The notes below the pieces were generated by a model that made no database searches, had not been told where the DNA came from, and saw only the letters and a program-made list of their open reading frames with translations. A stretch of DNA of 64,000 bases from Monodelphis domestica (lineage: Eukaryota; Chordata; Mammalia; Didelphimorphia; Didelphidae). The position numbers and the translations under genes are program-made. The DNA is taken from NCBI RefSeq assembly GCF_027887165.1, contig NC_077230.1:341512013-341576012 (forward strand). Reading direction: 5' to 3'. Shown in pieces: positions 53,036 to 63,208 of the stretch. Within the stretch, counting starts at the first letter, position 1. The number at the start of each line of letters is the position of its first letter.

Positions 53036-53227
53036 TGCAAACTCGAACTTTCTCAGATATAATCAATCTAAAGAAAGTGGGAAAAGCAGATAAAATACAG
53101 TCTTGGAGTAAACACACATATTGAGGCAAACAAGTAGAGAACACAGCAACTCATGCAGCTCACAATAGTAGGGTCTCCATGTCCTCTCTCTCTTTATAGA
53201 ATCCTCATAAAGTTCTCTGCAGGGTTT
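53036..53227. other. Unassigned
   Basis: Nothing recognised. Confidence 0.3.
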
Positions 53228-53392
53228 GGCATCAGTTGTTCATTTGTTCAGTCATGTCTAATTCTTCATGACCCCATGGACTATACCACAATCTCCTGAA
53301 GAAGTCTGGCCAAGCTCATGTTAATTGCTTCTGTGACTCCATCTAATCATCCCATCCTTGCTGTCCCCTTCATTTGCCTTTAATCTTTTTTT
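53228..53392 (-). mobile_element. BovB-like RTE, 3' end
   Basis: 'cttcatgaccccatggacta', 'aagctcatgttaattgcttc' and 'ccatctaatcatcccatcct' follow the order of a BovB/RTE 3' end in antisense. Different from the RTE end at 29.1 kb. Split by the L1 at 53,393. Confidence 0.55.
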
Positions 53393-54068
53393 TTTAATAT
53401 GGAGATATAATTTTTAATAATAATTTTCTGACACTTTACAATCTATGTTCTCTCCCTCCATCCCATCCCTATTCCCTCCCCAAGATGGCAGGCAATATGT
53501 TATAGGTTACACATATGCAAATGTGTATTTCCATGTTTGTCATGTTGTGAAAGAAGACACATGTCGCTTCTACTAGAAAAAAAAAACTCATGAAAGAAAT
53601 GAAGTGGAAAATGGTATGCTCCAATCTGTGTTCAACTTATTGGTTCCTTCCATGGCAATGAATAGCCTTTTTTGGCATGAGCTCCTTGGATAATTGCCTT
53701 GGATTCTTGCATTCTCGATAATACTTAAATCATTCACAGTTGATCATTGTTATTGCTGTTCCCATGTACAGTGTTCTGGTTTTGCTCACTTCTCTTTGCA
53801 TCACCTCATATAAGTCTTTCCAGGTTTATTTTTGTGATTGTCCTGCTCGACTTTTCTGGTGGCACAATAGTATTCCATTGCAATCATATACCACAACTTG
53901 TTCAGTCATTCCTCAATGGATGGACATCCCTTCAGTTTCCAGTTCTTTGCAACCACAAGATCTGTTATTATATCTTTATATAAGTAGGTCCTTTCCCTTA
54001 TCTTTGATTTCTTTGGGATATAGATCTAGTAGTGGTATTACTGGGTCAACGTTTTTCTTTCAATTGCC
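53393..54068 (-). mobile_element. L1 3'UTR/ORF2 end, older, nested in RTE
   Basis: T-run at its left end, then 'tttctgacactttacaatct', 'gttgtgaaagaagacacatg', 'gtgttctggttttgctcact', 'cacaatagtattccattgca' and 'ggatggacatcccttcagtt', the antisense ORF2 end and 3'UTR of an older L1. Confidence 0.7.
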
Positions 54069-54250
54069 AACAGCTGTGTCTTTTTCAATGAAGACTTTTC
54101 ATAATGAAATTATGTGGCCAAAGTATTCAAGCTTCAGCTTCAGTATTTGGGTTTTCAATGAATAGTCTGAATTAATTTCTTTAAGTATTGACTGTTTTCA
54201 TCTCCTTGCTATCCAATGGACCCTTGAAAGTCTTCTCTGGCACCATAATT
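54069..54250 (-). mobile_element. BovB-like RTE, continued
   Basis: 'aaattatgtggccaaagtat', 'tcaagcttcagcttcagtat' and 'tccttgctatccaatggacc' continue the BovB-like antisense order after the L1. Confidence 0.55.
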
Positions 54251-54854
54251 AGCATCTGTTCTGGGTGATTTGTATTGCTCTGTTGCTACACTATATTTTC
54301 CCCTCAATGATTACCACATCTCTACCAGGAATTGTTGAGAATCGGTTAGCTCTCTTTGCCACCAGGGATCCTTTCCCTCAAAGATGCTTCCTTTCTTGAA
54401 TGACAACCTATATTGTGTCTGTCTAAAGTTAATGTTTCTGCTTCCTACAGTGCCTCCTACTGATTAAATAGCTCCTCTTCAAAGCTACATAGCGAAGGAG
54501 GAAGAAAATTTCCTTTTCTTCACCCAACCCCTTTTTCCCTTACCTGTGCCCCTGGCTTGCAGTATTTCCCACTTTCTCTTATAATTGAAATTTGTCCAGA
54601 AATTAGCTATTTGTAATCTCCCAGAAGCTTGGTTAATTTGTCAGTTTAGCCAAACCTGTTGGTCCTTTCTTGGCTTAAACAAGACATTCATACCTAATAA
54701 AAGGAAAAGGGCGTATCTACAGTTATTTTAATGTATTATTGACACTTTGTAATTATATTCTAGGTTGTCTGAAGTGTGGGGAGAATCCTTTCTCTCAAAT
54801 GCATAACAACTATATTTGCTATTGTGCTCAATAACTCTGATTGGGCATCTTTGT
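54251..54854. other. Unassigned
   Basis: No recognisable feature. Confidence 0.3.
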
Positions 54855-55110
54855 ATACTGGAAAGACTGCAAGATTCAGAGTCAGTTCACCAGGGTTCCA
54901 TCTTGGCTCTCATATTTACTAGATTTGGAATCAAGAAGATGTAGATTTGAATCTTGCCTCAGGTATTTACCGTGTGGCCCCAGCCATTGCCTTAATTTTC
55001 TATCTCAATTTCCTCATCTAAAAAATGAAGAGTTTGGACTCAATTGCCTGTAAGATCTACCCTAAGTCTAAATCTATCCATGATTCTATGACCTTATCTC
55101 AATCTTTCTG
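54855..55110 (+). mobile_element. MIR/MON1-type SINE
   Basis: 'gtagatttgaatcttgcctc', 'tctcaatttcctcatctaaa' and a CR1-like tail 'taagatctaccctaagtcta'. Confidence 0.6.
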
Positions 55111-55324
55111 TAAGAAAAGCAGTAGAGAAATGGAGTTCAACATCTTTAATTTTCCTCTAGAGTCTAGACCTTATTTACTGAGCTGGATAAATTAGGGTTA
55201 AGCTATTTACCTCTTCTATCAGGGCAATGAACCAAAAATTTCAGTGTAAAGGCAATGCATTATAATGGAAGGAACAAAGATCTTGAAGTGAAAAAGTTTC
55301 ATAGAATAATAGGATCAGAGGTCT
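55111..55324. other. Unassigned
   Basis: Weak MIR words at 55,255-55,315. Confidence 0.3.
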
Positions 55325-55775
55325 TTTTTAAAATAATATTTTTTCTTTAGTTACACGTAAAAATAATTTTTATCCTTTTAAAATATTTTGAGACAAATTC
55401 TCTCCTTCCTTCCCCCTCCCTGAGATGGTAAACAATCTAATATAGATTTTATATGTACAACAATATAAAACATTTCCTCATATTAATCATTTTGTGGAAG
55501 AGAACTCAAATAAAAATTAAAAAATGAAGAAAAAAGTGAAATATAGTATGTTTTAGTCTATATTCAGAGTCCATCAGTTCTTTCTCTGGAAGGGAATGGC
55601 AATTTTCATTATGAGTCCTTTGGAGTTGTCTTGGATCTGCTAAGAATAGCTAAGTCATTCGCAGTTAATCTTCATACAATATTGCTGTTACTATGCACAT
55701 TGTTCTCCTGGTTCTGCTCACTTCACTTTGTATCAGTTCATGTAAGTCTTTCCAAGTTTTTCTATAGAAAAATAG
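55325..55775 (-). mobile_element. L1 3'UTR, older subfamily
   Basis: 'gacaaattctctccttcctt', 'ttctttctctggaagggaat', 'ttgttctcctggttctgctc' and 'gtatcagttcatgtaagtct', parallel to the 53.4-kb copy. Confidence 0.7.
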
Positions 55776-55789
55776 AAATTTAGAATTAG

Positions 55790-55955
55790 AAAGGGTCTAG
55801 AATTAGAAAGGACCTTAAAGGTCACCTAGTCCAACCCCTTCATTTCAATAATAAAAAGGTAAGGTACATAGAGATTGTAACTTGCCTTAGGTCACAGGTA
55901 GCCAGTAGAAGAATCAAGATTCAAATTTAGATCTTGTGACATTGAGTTCTATATT
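55790..55955 (-). mobile_element. MIR-type repeat
   Basis: 'aggaccttaaaggtcaccta', 'gtccaaccccttcatttca' and 'gccttaggtcacaggtagcc'. Confidence 0.6.
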
Positions 55956-56369
55956 TTTTATTCACACTTCCAGATGGCATCATATTAATTCCATCAAATC
56001 CTGGAGCATTGCAGTGTGCCTTCAGCAACTATAATGAGAAAGTATTTTGTCTTCATCACTTCAGAAGAGGGAAGGGAGAAGGTTAAGCTTGGTCTAAGTG
56101 TTTTCAGTGATTCCAAAGTTCACAATACCACAAAAACCCAAATCTTTTCATTATTATTCTCATGGGGATGGTACACAGTTATGAATCATAGAACACTATG
56201 ATCTTGGAAGAAGGAAAATTAGAACCTAATACAAAGTGCAATGGAGAGATACAGGATGGGTATAAGTAGTTTGCTACACATTCCCTTTGATGACTTACTA
56301 AAGTGAAGTGGAATAAGTGACACTGGTGTCATGTATTAACAGAAAGACCTGCCTCTATAGAAAAGGGAT
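55956..56369. other. Unassigned
   Basis: No recognisable feature. Confidence 0.3.
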
Positions 56370-56605
56370 TAGATTTATTCTGTTTAGTCCCTAAGAATAG
56401 AATTAGGAATGATGAATGGCAGATTTAGAAGAGCAGGTCTCAACATAAGCAAAAACTTCCTACTCATTCCAGAGAGGAGGGAGAGTGAATTTTCTCCCTT
56501 GCTGTGAATTTCAACCAACATGAGGTGTTTATAGATAAGATTCGCATTTAGATTGTCTTTAAATTGGATGGCTTTTGGAGCCCCTTCCAACTCTGAGACC
56601 TAAGT
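56370..56605 (+). mobile_element. CR1/L3 3' end
   Basis: 'gcaaaaacttcctactcatt' and 'ttggagccccttccaactct' with 'gagacctaag' end. Confidence 0.55.
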
Positions 56606-57109
56606 GAGAAAATAGGGCTACTTATTCACAAAGCTGTTGGGTAGATGCTGGACTCCAGATCTCTCCTGACTATGAATCCAGAAACCTTCTGACTCCACTT
56701 CCCTGTTTCTGAAGAGCTCTTGGAATTCTCCAGCAGAGGAAGTATAACACTCATGCTCCTTTCCCAAAATAAACTCAGCCTATTGGGATAAGATATATTT
56801 TGTTAGTTGGGAAAAGGGACATTTAGCCAAATGTGTGGTGTAAATATTAAGGATTAGGAATGCAGAGAGGGAAAGTCTTCGAGTTTGGGTAACAGTGGAA
56901 GGTTTGGAATCATAGAATATGGGGAAAGGAAGAAACTTGGAGAGGTCTACTGCTAGTTGCCCCTCAATGCAGAAAAGCCCTCTTCAGCTTCCCTGAAAGA
57001 AAATCTGGATCATATAATGAAATGATCAGGAGTACGTATATGGAAATGAAGCTACACAGATAGCCAGGCAGTGCAGTTTGTGAAAATCTCTTCAGGTGCT
57101 ATTACAGAA
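56606..57109. other. Unassigned
   Basis: No recognisable feature. Confidence 0.3.
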
Positions 57110-57295
57110 AGGAAGGCGATGTTATTCTTCTCACTTCTCTCCTTTCCTTCCTCATTTTCTATACACGTTATCTTTCCTTCCATTTTTTCTCTCTCTCTTC
57201 TCTCCCTCTCTTACCCCCTTGTCTCCCTCCCCCCCCTCTCTTCCCCACCCCCCTTTCTCTCTCTCTCTCTCACACACACACTCTTACCTTATCCC
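57110..57295 (+). repeat. CT-rich stretch ending in (CA)n
   Basis: Pyrimidine-rich with CTCTCT runs and a short CACACACAC at 57,271-57,281. Confidence 0.7.
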
Positions 57296-57419
57296 TTCCT
57301 TCTTGGTTTCATTGGCTTTATTCAAATCCCAGTTAAAATCTTACCTTCTACAGAAAACATTTTCTGATATTCCTTAATTCTGGCAAGCTCCCTCTGCCAA
57401 TTATTTCCAATTCTGTATA

Positions 57420-57582
57420 GTAACTGATTTGTACATAATTGTTTGCATCTTGTTTCCTCCATTCAACTGTGGGCTAGTTGATTAGAGAGACTATCTTTTA
57501 TCTCTCCTTGTATCACCATCACTTTAGCATAGTGCCTGGCACATAGTGTATTCAATAAATGTGTATTGACTGACTGACCCCT
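57420..57582 (+). mobile_element. L2 3' end
   Basis: 'agcatagtgcctggcacata' and 'attcaataaatgtgtattga' ending in GACTGACTGA. Confidence 0.75.
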
Positions 57583-58109
57583 TTATCCCATTTCCACAAC
57601 CTATATATAGGTGAGGAAGGAGTTTCAGGAGATGGTTGAGTGGATGTTCCATTCAGAGTTCTTTGTCTATCTCTTTCATTTTTTTATGTCCATTAATCTT
57701 TGTAGCCCTAGCAAATTGAAGTCTATGGATGGGGGAGGGGAAAGAATGGGTCTTTTGATCTGTGAAGAAAAAAATCTCCAATACTGGGTGGGTGCAAATT
57801 TTCAATTTTAACATTTTGAAATGATATTTCACTTTCATCTCCTAACAAATTTGAAATCTAGAACCATTGTAGGAGAGGAGCTAGTCTGAGAATTTTCAGG
57901 TTGAATGATTGAATCACTTCTTTGTTTTTGTTTTGTTTTTTTTTACTTCTTTGGTTTTTAATTTTCATTCTGTAGATGCACTAGAGCATCTCTCACAGGA
58001 CCTCTTGGACCATGGTTGGTGGCTTGAATATGTTGCCACCTGGTGGACCATTTAGATGTTATATTCATTTGAATAATTAATATCTAACATTAATATAGAA
58101 GGATTGAAG
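57583..58109. other. Unassigned
   Basis: No recognisable feature. Confidence 0.3.
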
Positions 58110-58300
58110 AAGGTAGCATGAGAGATAGTGTGGGCTACTGGCATTACTAGTGTTCTAGGTATTCTGCACTTCCTCTACATATATATAATCTGTAAAATGG
58201 GGCTAACAATATTTACTTAGCTCACAGGGTAGTTGTAAGGAAAGTGCAAATATACACCTACCAACATTATAGAAAGCAATGAAATTCTTTGATCTGAAGT
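58110..58300 (+). mobile_element. MIR/MON1 fragment
   Basis: 'atctgtaaaatggggctaac' and 'gctcacagggtagttgtaag'. Confidence 0.6.
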
Positions 58301-58484
58301 AGTCTGTTACCTCTCTTGTTTTAAAAAGTCCTCCAAAGATCACTGATGGGGGCTCAGCACTCAAATCTGCTACCTATTTCAGTGCCCAAGGAAGTATTTC
58401 TTCTGAGCCAGGTAATATGCATGAAATTTAAACTATAAATAGAGCACAGACTTTTAAAGCTGAATGAAGCTTTAGAATATTCAT
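58301..58484. other. Unassigned
   Basis: Nothing recognised. Confidence 0.3.
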
Positions 58485-59108
58485 TCACTCAACAAGGACT
58501 TAAGTATACATTTGTGGGAAATAGTTGGTTCTGGGGATATAAAGTTAAAAAAAATCCACACTTGAGTACTTGTCTTAGGGGAACTTATGTTCTATTAGAG
58601 GGAATGACATTCATAGAACAATAAATGCAAAATACACAAAGTATACCCTAAGTAATTTTCAGGGGGATCAGGATAGACCTCATGTAAGTGGTAACATTTT
58701 AGCTGGCTCTTGAAACATATTAGAGATTCCAAGTAGAAGGGGGGAGGGAGAACATTCTAAGCATAGGGGACTGACCACCTATGTGAAGGTTTTGAGATTG
58801 GGAGAGGGGATGCCACCTACAGAGAACAACAGTTTTGTTAGAATCATAGAAAATATGAAAGCAAATGATGTGTGTTAAACCTGGAAAGGTAGGCAGAAGC
58901 CAGATTAGGAGGGTCTTTAAGAGTTAAAGAGGGAGCCATTGAAGCTTCTTGAGTAGGGGAGTGACATAGTCAGACTATTGTCATTTTTTTATGAAATTTA
59001 GAAATATCAATTTTGGCCTGGAGGATAGATTGAAGGGAGGAAAGCCTAGAGGTATGTAGACCAATGAGAAAGATGCTATAGTTGTCTAGATGAGAAGTGA
59101 TAGGTCTG
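58485..59108 (-). mobile_element. L2 LINE, long fragment
   Basis: Antisense L2 over ~620 bp: 'cactcaacaaggacttaagt', 'gagaacattctaagcatagg', 'gagccattgaagcttcttga', 'gtaggggagtgacatagtca', 'gctatagttgtctagatgag' occur in L2 order. Confidence 0.75.
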
Positions 59109-59109
59109 G

Positions 59110-59262
59110 ATCAGATAATGTTAGTGCTGAGAGACATGTTAGAGGCTATTAAGGTCTCTCTCCTACATTTTATAGAGGAGGAAAGAGCTTTAGGAATCAG
59201 TGACTTGCTTAAGGTCTCACAGTAAGTCAATGACAGAGGTATTACTAGAACTCGACCCCAAG
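59110..59262 (-). mobile_element. MIR
   Basis: 'cctacattttatagaggagg', 'gtgacttgcttaaggtctca' and 'tactagaactcgaccccaag'. Confidence 0.65.
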
Positions 59263-59410
59263 CTTAACACACACACACACACACACATACATTAATGTGT
59301 GAATCACACATTTTACACCCTTGCCAGCACATTCATACACAGACATTTACCTTTGCACTCATGCATGTTACATACTCATAAAATTCACACCAGCTCTCAC
59401 ACACACACTC
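59263..59410 (+). repeat. (CA)n and CA-rich flank
   Basis: Pure CA at 59,267-59,286 followed by CA-rich sequence. Confidence 0.8.
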
Positions 59411-59828
59411 TTTTTTTTTGTTGTTGTTGTTTGTTTGTTTTAAGCTTTCATTTGAGTCCATTCAAAGATTCTGGGACCCTGCTGTGTTGCTGGAGGGGAA
59501 GGGCTTTTAGCAGCCTGTGGCTGTCCTTGCAGGAGAACATCATTGTCAAGTCTGACTTCTCATCACCTGAGTCAGCAGGGCTCTGAGTCTTGTTATCTGA
59601 CTCCTGGATGCTCTGTCTTCCCTCCTTTCTTCTGTCTCTGTCTCTATTTCTGTGGATCCGTTTTTTCCCCTTCTCTTTCTCCCTATCTTCCTTTCTGTCT
59701 TTCTCTATTTCTGCTTTTATCTTCATATCTCTTTCTCTTTCTGTCTACCTGTTCTTTCTATGTATACCTATGGTATCTATTTTTTCTTTATGTCTATGTA
59801 TTTATTTTCTCTTCTGTTAGAGGAGGCT
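59411..59828. other. Unassigned, T/C-rich
   Basis: Complex to 59,600, then increasingly T/C-rich. No exon. Confidence 0.3.
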
Positions 59829-60700
59829 TCCTTACTCCCTCCCTCCCTCCCTCCCTCTCTCCCTCCCTCCCTCCCTCTCTCCCTCCCTCTCTCCATCCCT
59901 TCCTTCCTCCCTTCCTCCCTTCCTCCCTTCCTCCCTTCCTCCCTCCCTTCCTCCCTCCCTCCCTCCCTTCCTCCCTTCCTCCCTTCCTCCCTTCCTCCCT
60001 TCCTCCCTTCCTCCCTCCCTTCCTCCCTCCCTCCCTCCCTCCCTCCCTCCCTTCCTTCCTTCCTTCCTTCCTTCCTTCCTTCCCTCTTTCCCTCCTTCCT
60101 TCCTTCCTTCCTTCCTTCCTTCCTTCCTTCCTTCCTTCCTTCCTTCCTTCCTTCCTTCCTTCCCTCCTTCCTTCCTTCCTTCCTTCCTTCCTTCCCTCCT
60201 TCCCTCCTTCCTTCCTTCCTTCCTTCCCTCCTTCCTTCCTTCCTTCCTTCCTTCCTTCCTTCCTTCCTTCCTTCCTTCCTTCCTTCCTTCCTTCCTTCCT
60301 TCCTTCCTTCCTTCCTTCCTTCCTTCCCTCCTTCCTTCCTTCCTTCCTTCCTTCCTTCCTTCCTTCCTTCCTTCCTTCCTTCCTTCCTTCCTTCCTTCCT
60401 TCCTTCCTTCCTTCCTTCCCTCCTTCCTTCCTTCCTTCCTTCCTTCCTTCCTTCCTCCCTCCCTCCCTCCCTCCCTCCCTCCCTTCCTTCCTTCCTTCCT
60501 TCCTCCCTTCCTTCCTTCCTTCCTTCCTTCCTACCTCCCTCCCTTCCTTCCTCCCTTCCTTTCTTCCTCCCTTCCTCCCTTCTTTCCTCCCTTCCTTCCT
60601 TTCTTCCTCCCTCACTCCCTTCCTTCCTTCCTTTCTTCCTTCCTTCCTTCCCTCCTTCCTTCCTGTCTTCCTTCTTTTTTTCCTTCCTTCCTACTTTCTT
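59829..60700 (+). repeat. (CCTT)n/(CCCT)n microsatellite (~870 bp)
   Basis: The largest simple repeat here. CCCT-rich at 59,836-60,050, then CCTT with spaced CCCT units, then mixed to 60,700. It yields 270-416-codon frames (SFLPSFLP, KEGRKEGR) on both strands, all artefacts. On the right it grades through A/G-rich minus-strand sequence into the 3' end of a 7SL pseudogene. Confidence 0.98.
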
Positions 60701-60764
60701 TACTTTCTTCCTCTCCATGCTTTCTTTACTTTCTTCTTCTCCCTCTCTTTCTTTTTTCTTTCTT

Positions 60765-61020
60765 TTAAGTCTAATACCAATTCTGATAGGTAGGGAAGTT
60801 TTGGTCTGCTCCATTTTTTTGACTTGGACTGGTTCATCCCTTCTTAGGCAACTTAGTGATTCTGCTCCCAGGGGCTCATCCCTTTGGTACCACACATAGT
60901 GCAGACTCCAGACTGACTGACTTTAGCTCTGTTGGAGCTCAGAACATTCATACTCAAGCCATCTACCAGCTGTAACCTCCCCAGGATCAGGGACTACAGG
61001 CACATGACATTTCATTTCAC
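60765..61020 (-). pseudogene. 7SL (SRP RNA) retropseudogene
   Basis: Read on the minus strand, about 255 nt line up with vertebrate 7SL RNA. Exact shared words on the plus strand are CTTAGGCAAC (60,843-60,852, complement of the S-domain GUUGCCUAAG) and GGGACTACAGGCAC (60,990-61,003, near the 5' end). 'gggaagttttggtctgctcc' and 'actggttcatcccttcttag' lie between in correct order. The first bases and the last ~45-50 nt of the Alu domain are lost. Many CpG sites have become CA or TG. It is followed on its own strand by an A/G-rich tail and then the long GGAA tract, as for a reverse-transcribed RNA copy. Not functional. Confidence 0.75.
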
Positions 61021-62182
61021 TTCCATCTCTAAACACTCCTATGTACTTAGGATTTTTGTTTCATTCTTTTTCTCTCTCTTGAGGAAAGCATTTTGTAAGC
61101 CTTGAAGTAATACACAAATGTTCATTGATATTATTATTCTATCTCTTTCCTCACAGTTGCCCTAAATAACTTTCTGTGTTCCTTGGTCTTCAACTTCATT
61201 CTGTCTCTCCCTTTCTTCTCCCTCATTCTCCAACTATCTCTCCATATTTCTCTCACTCTATGTCTATCTTTCTCTTCATCATCTTCTTAATATCTGTGAG
61301 TATATCTCCTTTATTTCCTTTGTTCTTTCACTTTACTTATTCAAATATCTCTTTCTGGTTTCATCTCATTTCAATTACTTCTCATTGTATATTTCCTCCT
61401 TCTGTCTTTCCTTTCTTTCCTTTACCTAGCTTCATCTAGATTTCTAAGAGCCACAGCTGGAGACCCAGGTTCCTGAAGCAATGTTCTCCTATGTTATGTC
61501 CCCACAGGCTGATCCATGGAATGCCTAGTTCTGTGCCACTGTTAACATTAAGTGGGACAGGCTTCAGGGAGCAGTTGATGGGACTTCTGGGAATGCCTAG
61601 GTCCTATTGTAGCCCCAACAAAAAATCTATCCCTTGGAAATAAGCTGTAGGCAGCTGTCTCTTCACTCTTCCAAAACATAGCAGTTGGACACTGTATTGT
61701 CTGAAGATGTCTATAATTACTTGTATTTCTTGGCCCCAGAACCCAATAGGAGAGAACAGAATATTAGAGCCCTTTGGAGGTAGAAGGGACCTTAGAGGTT
61801 ATCTTGTACACTCCTCTCTCTTTATATTACACTTCCAGAGTTTGATTTCATTAGCTTTTCACCCACCTCCATGGACACAGGTCCCAAAGGCTCTGCACCT
61901 GACCTAAACGTTTTGGTGGTGGTTGTGGTTTATTAAAACCTCTACCCCATTTGGTACCTAAGCCAACACTTTGGCAATCAACTTTTCTGAACTTAACTAG
62001 TCTGGTTATCCAACTCCAGACATAGTCTTAAAGCCTTCAGAGCTTAGCAGGATCTGCTAGAACTTGGGCTCTGCTAGAAGAACCTTTAAGAATCCAGTGA
62101 CATCTCTGTCACACAGACATCAGAGCAGGATTTTAGTGCAGGACAGGTAAGAATTCAACTTAAGAAATCTTCATTTATCAAG
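61021..62182. other. Unassigned (1.2 kb)
   Basis: T/C-rich at 61,060-61,440, otherwise complex; no repeat or exon recognised. A weak CR1/MIR-like word ('agaagggaccttagaggtta') lies near 61,780. Confidence 0.3.
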
Positions 62183-63208
62183 ACTTCCGGTCAAGATGGC
62201 GGCTTAGAGAGAGCTAAAGTTCAGATCTCCTGAAACCCTTCCTAACCGATCTCAAACTGTATGCTCCTAGGACACCTAAATTCAAAACAAACAACAAGAT
62301 AGATCCAGGGAACCCTCCTCCTGGACCTGGATCAAAAGGTACAGTCCCCCAAAAGCCAGAACCTGGGATCACTCGGATCTAAGGGACAGGCAGAAGGAAG
62401 GTCCCAGGACCAATCCCCCCCAACCCAGAGCGCTGAGTCCGAGGCAGCAGCGGGAACCTAAGAGCCAGCAAAAGGACCTCAAGGCCGGCTATTCAGAAGG
62501 CTGCATCCTGAAAACAACCTGAGCCAGTCACGGGGGCACCCAGACAGCAGGAAAACAGAGAGAGACAGAGGGGAGCCTGTACCCCCCTGGCTGGATCCTT
62601 CAGTCTGAGTCTCAGGGAAGGTCCCTGCATTAAGACACACTCAGTCCAACCCAGCTGAAGTTAATCCTATCAGGAGCCCTCGGAGCTCCAGGAATCCATG
62701 GCCCCTCCCTCCTCAGAGTGCAGGGTCTTCTAAAACAACAGTAACCCTCAGGGCCAGCAAAAGGACCTCAGGGCCTGCTATTCAGAAGGCCACATCCTGA
62801 AAACAACCTGAGCCAGTCACAGGGGCACCCAGACAGCAGTAAAACAGAGAGACGGGGGGAACCTGTAGCCCCCTGGCTGGATCCTTCCGTCCAAGTCTCA
62901 GGGAAGGTCCCTGCTTTAAGACACACTCAGTCCAACCCAGCTGAAGTTAATCCTATCAGGAGCCCTCAGAAATCCGGGAAGCCTTGGCCCCTCCCCCCTC
63001 AGAGTGCAGGCCCTTCTGGCCCACAAAGACTCTGAGATACCTCGCAGACAGTGCCAAGCCAGGCTCAGAGGGCGGAAGCAAGACAATGAAGAAGCATCAG
63101 GAGGGAACTGAGAGCAGTAACACCCACGAATGGACAATTCACCTGGGGCTGAAGCCTCTGAACACCAGACAGAGATAAGAAAAGCTAGATCACCCCACTC
63201 AGATAGAG
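62183..63208 (+). promoter_or_regulatory. L1 5'UTR / internal promoter
   Basis: ACTTCCGG at 62,183-62,190 is a consensus ETS/GABP site (CCGGAAGT on the other strand). CAAGATGGCGGC at 62,192-62,203 is a near-perfect YY1 site. In human L1 a YY1 site at about +13 to +21 sets correct transcription start; here the spacing from the 5' end is similar. The body of the 5'UTR is a ~289-bp tandem duplication unrelated to the 168-bp monomers of the antisense L1. Activity cannot be judged. Confidence 0.75.
62465..63015 (+). repeat. ~289-bp tandem duplication in L1 5'UTR
   Basis: CCAGCAAAAGGACCTCA begins copy 1 at 62,465 and copy 2 at 62,754. Similarity runs to 'cagagtgcaggcccttct' near 63,018. The copies differ at roughly one base in fifteen, plus a ~25-bp difference at the end of copy 2. 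Confidence 0.9.

Noticed and set aside
59543-60899. Proline/serine/leucine-rich proteins over 400 codons
   Set aside because: Translation of a CCTT/CCCT microsatellite, open in several frames and on both strands.
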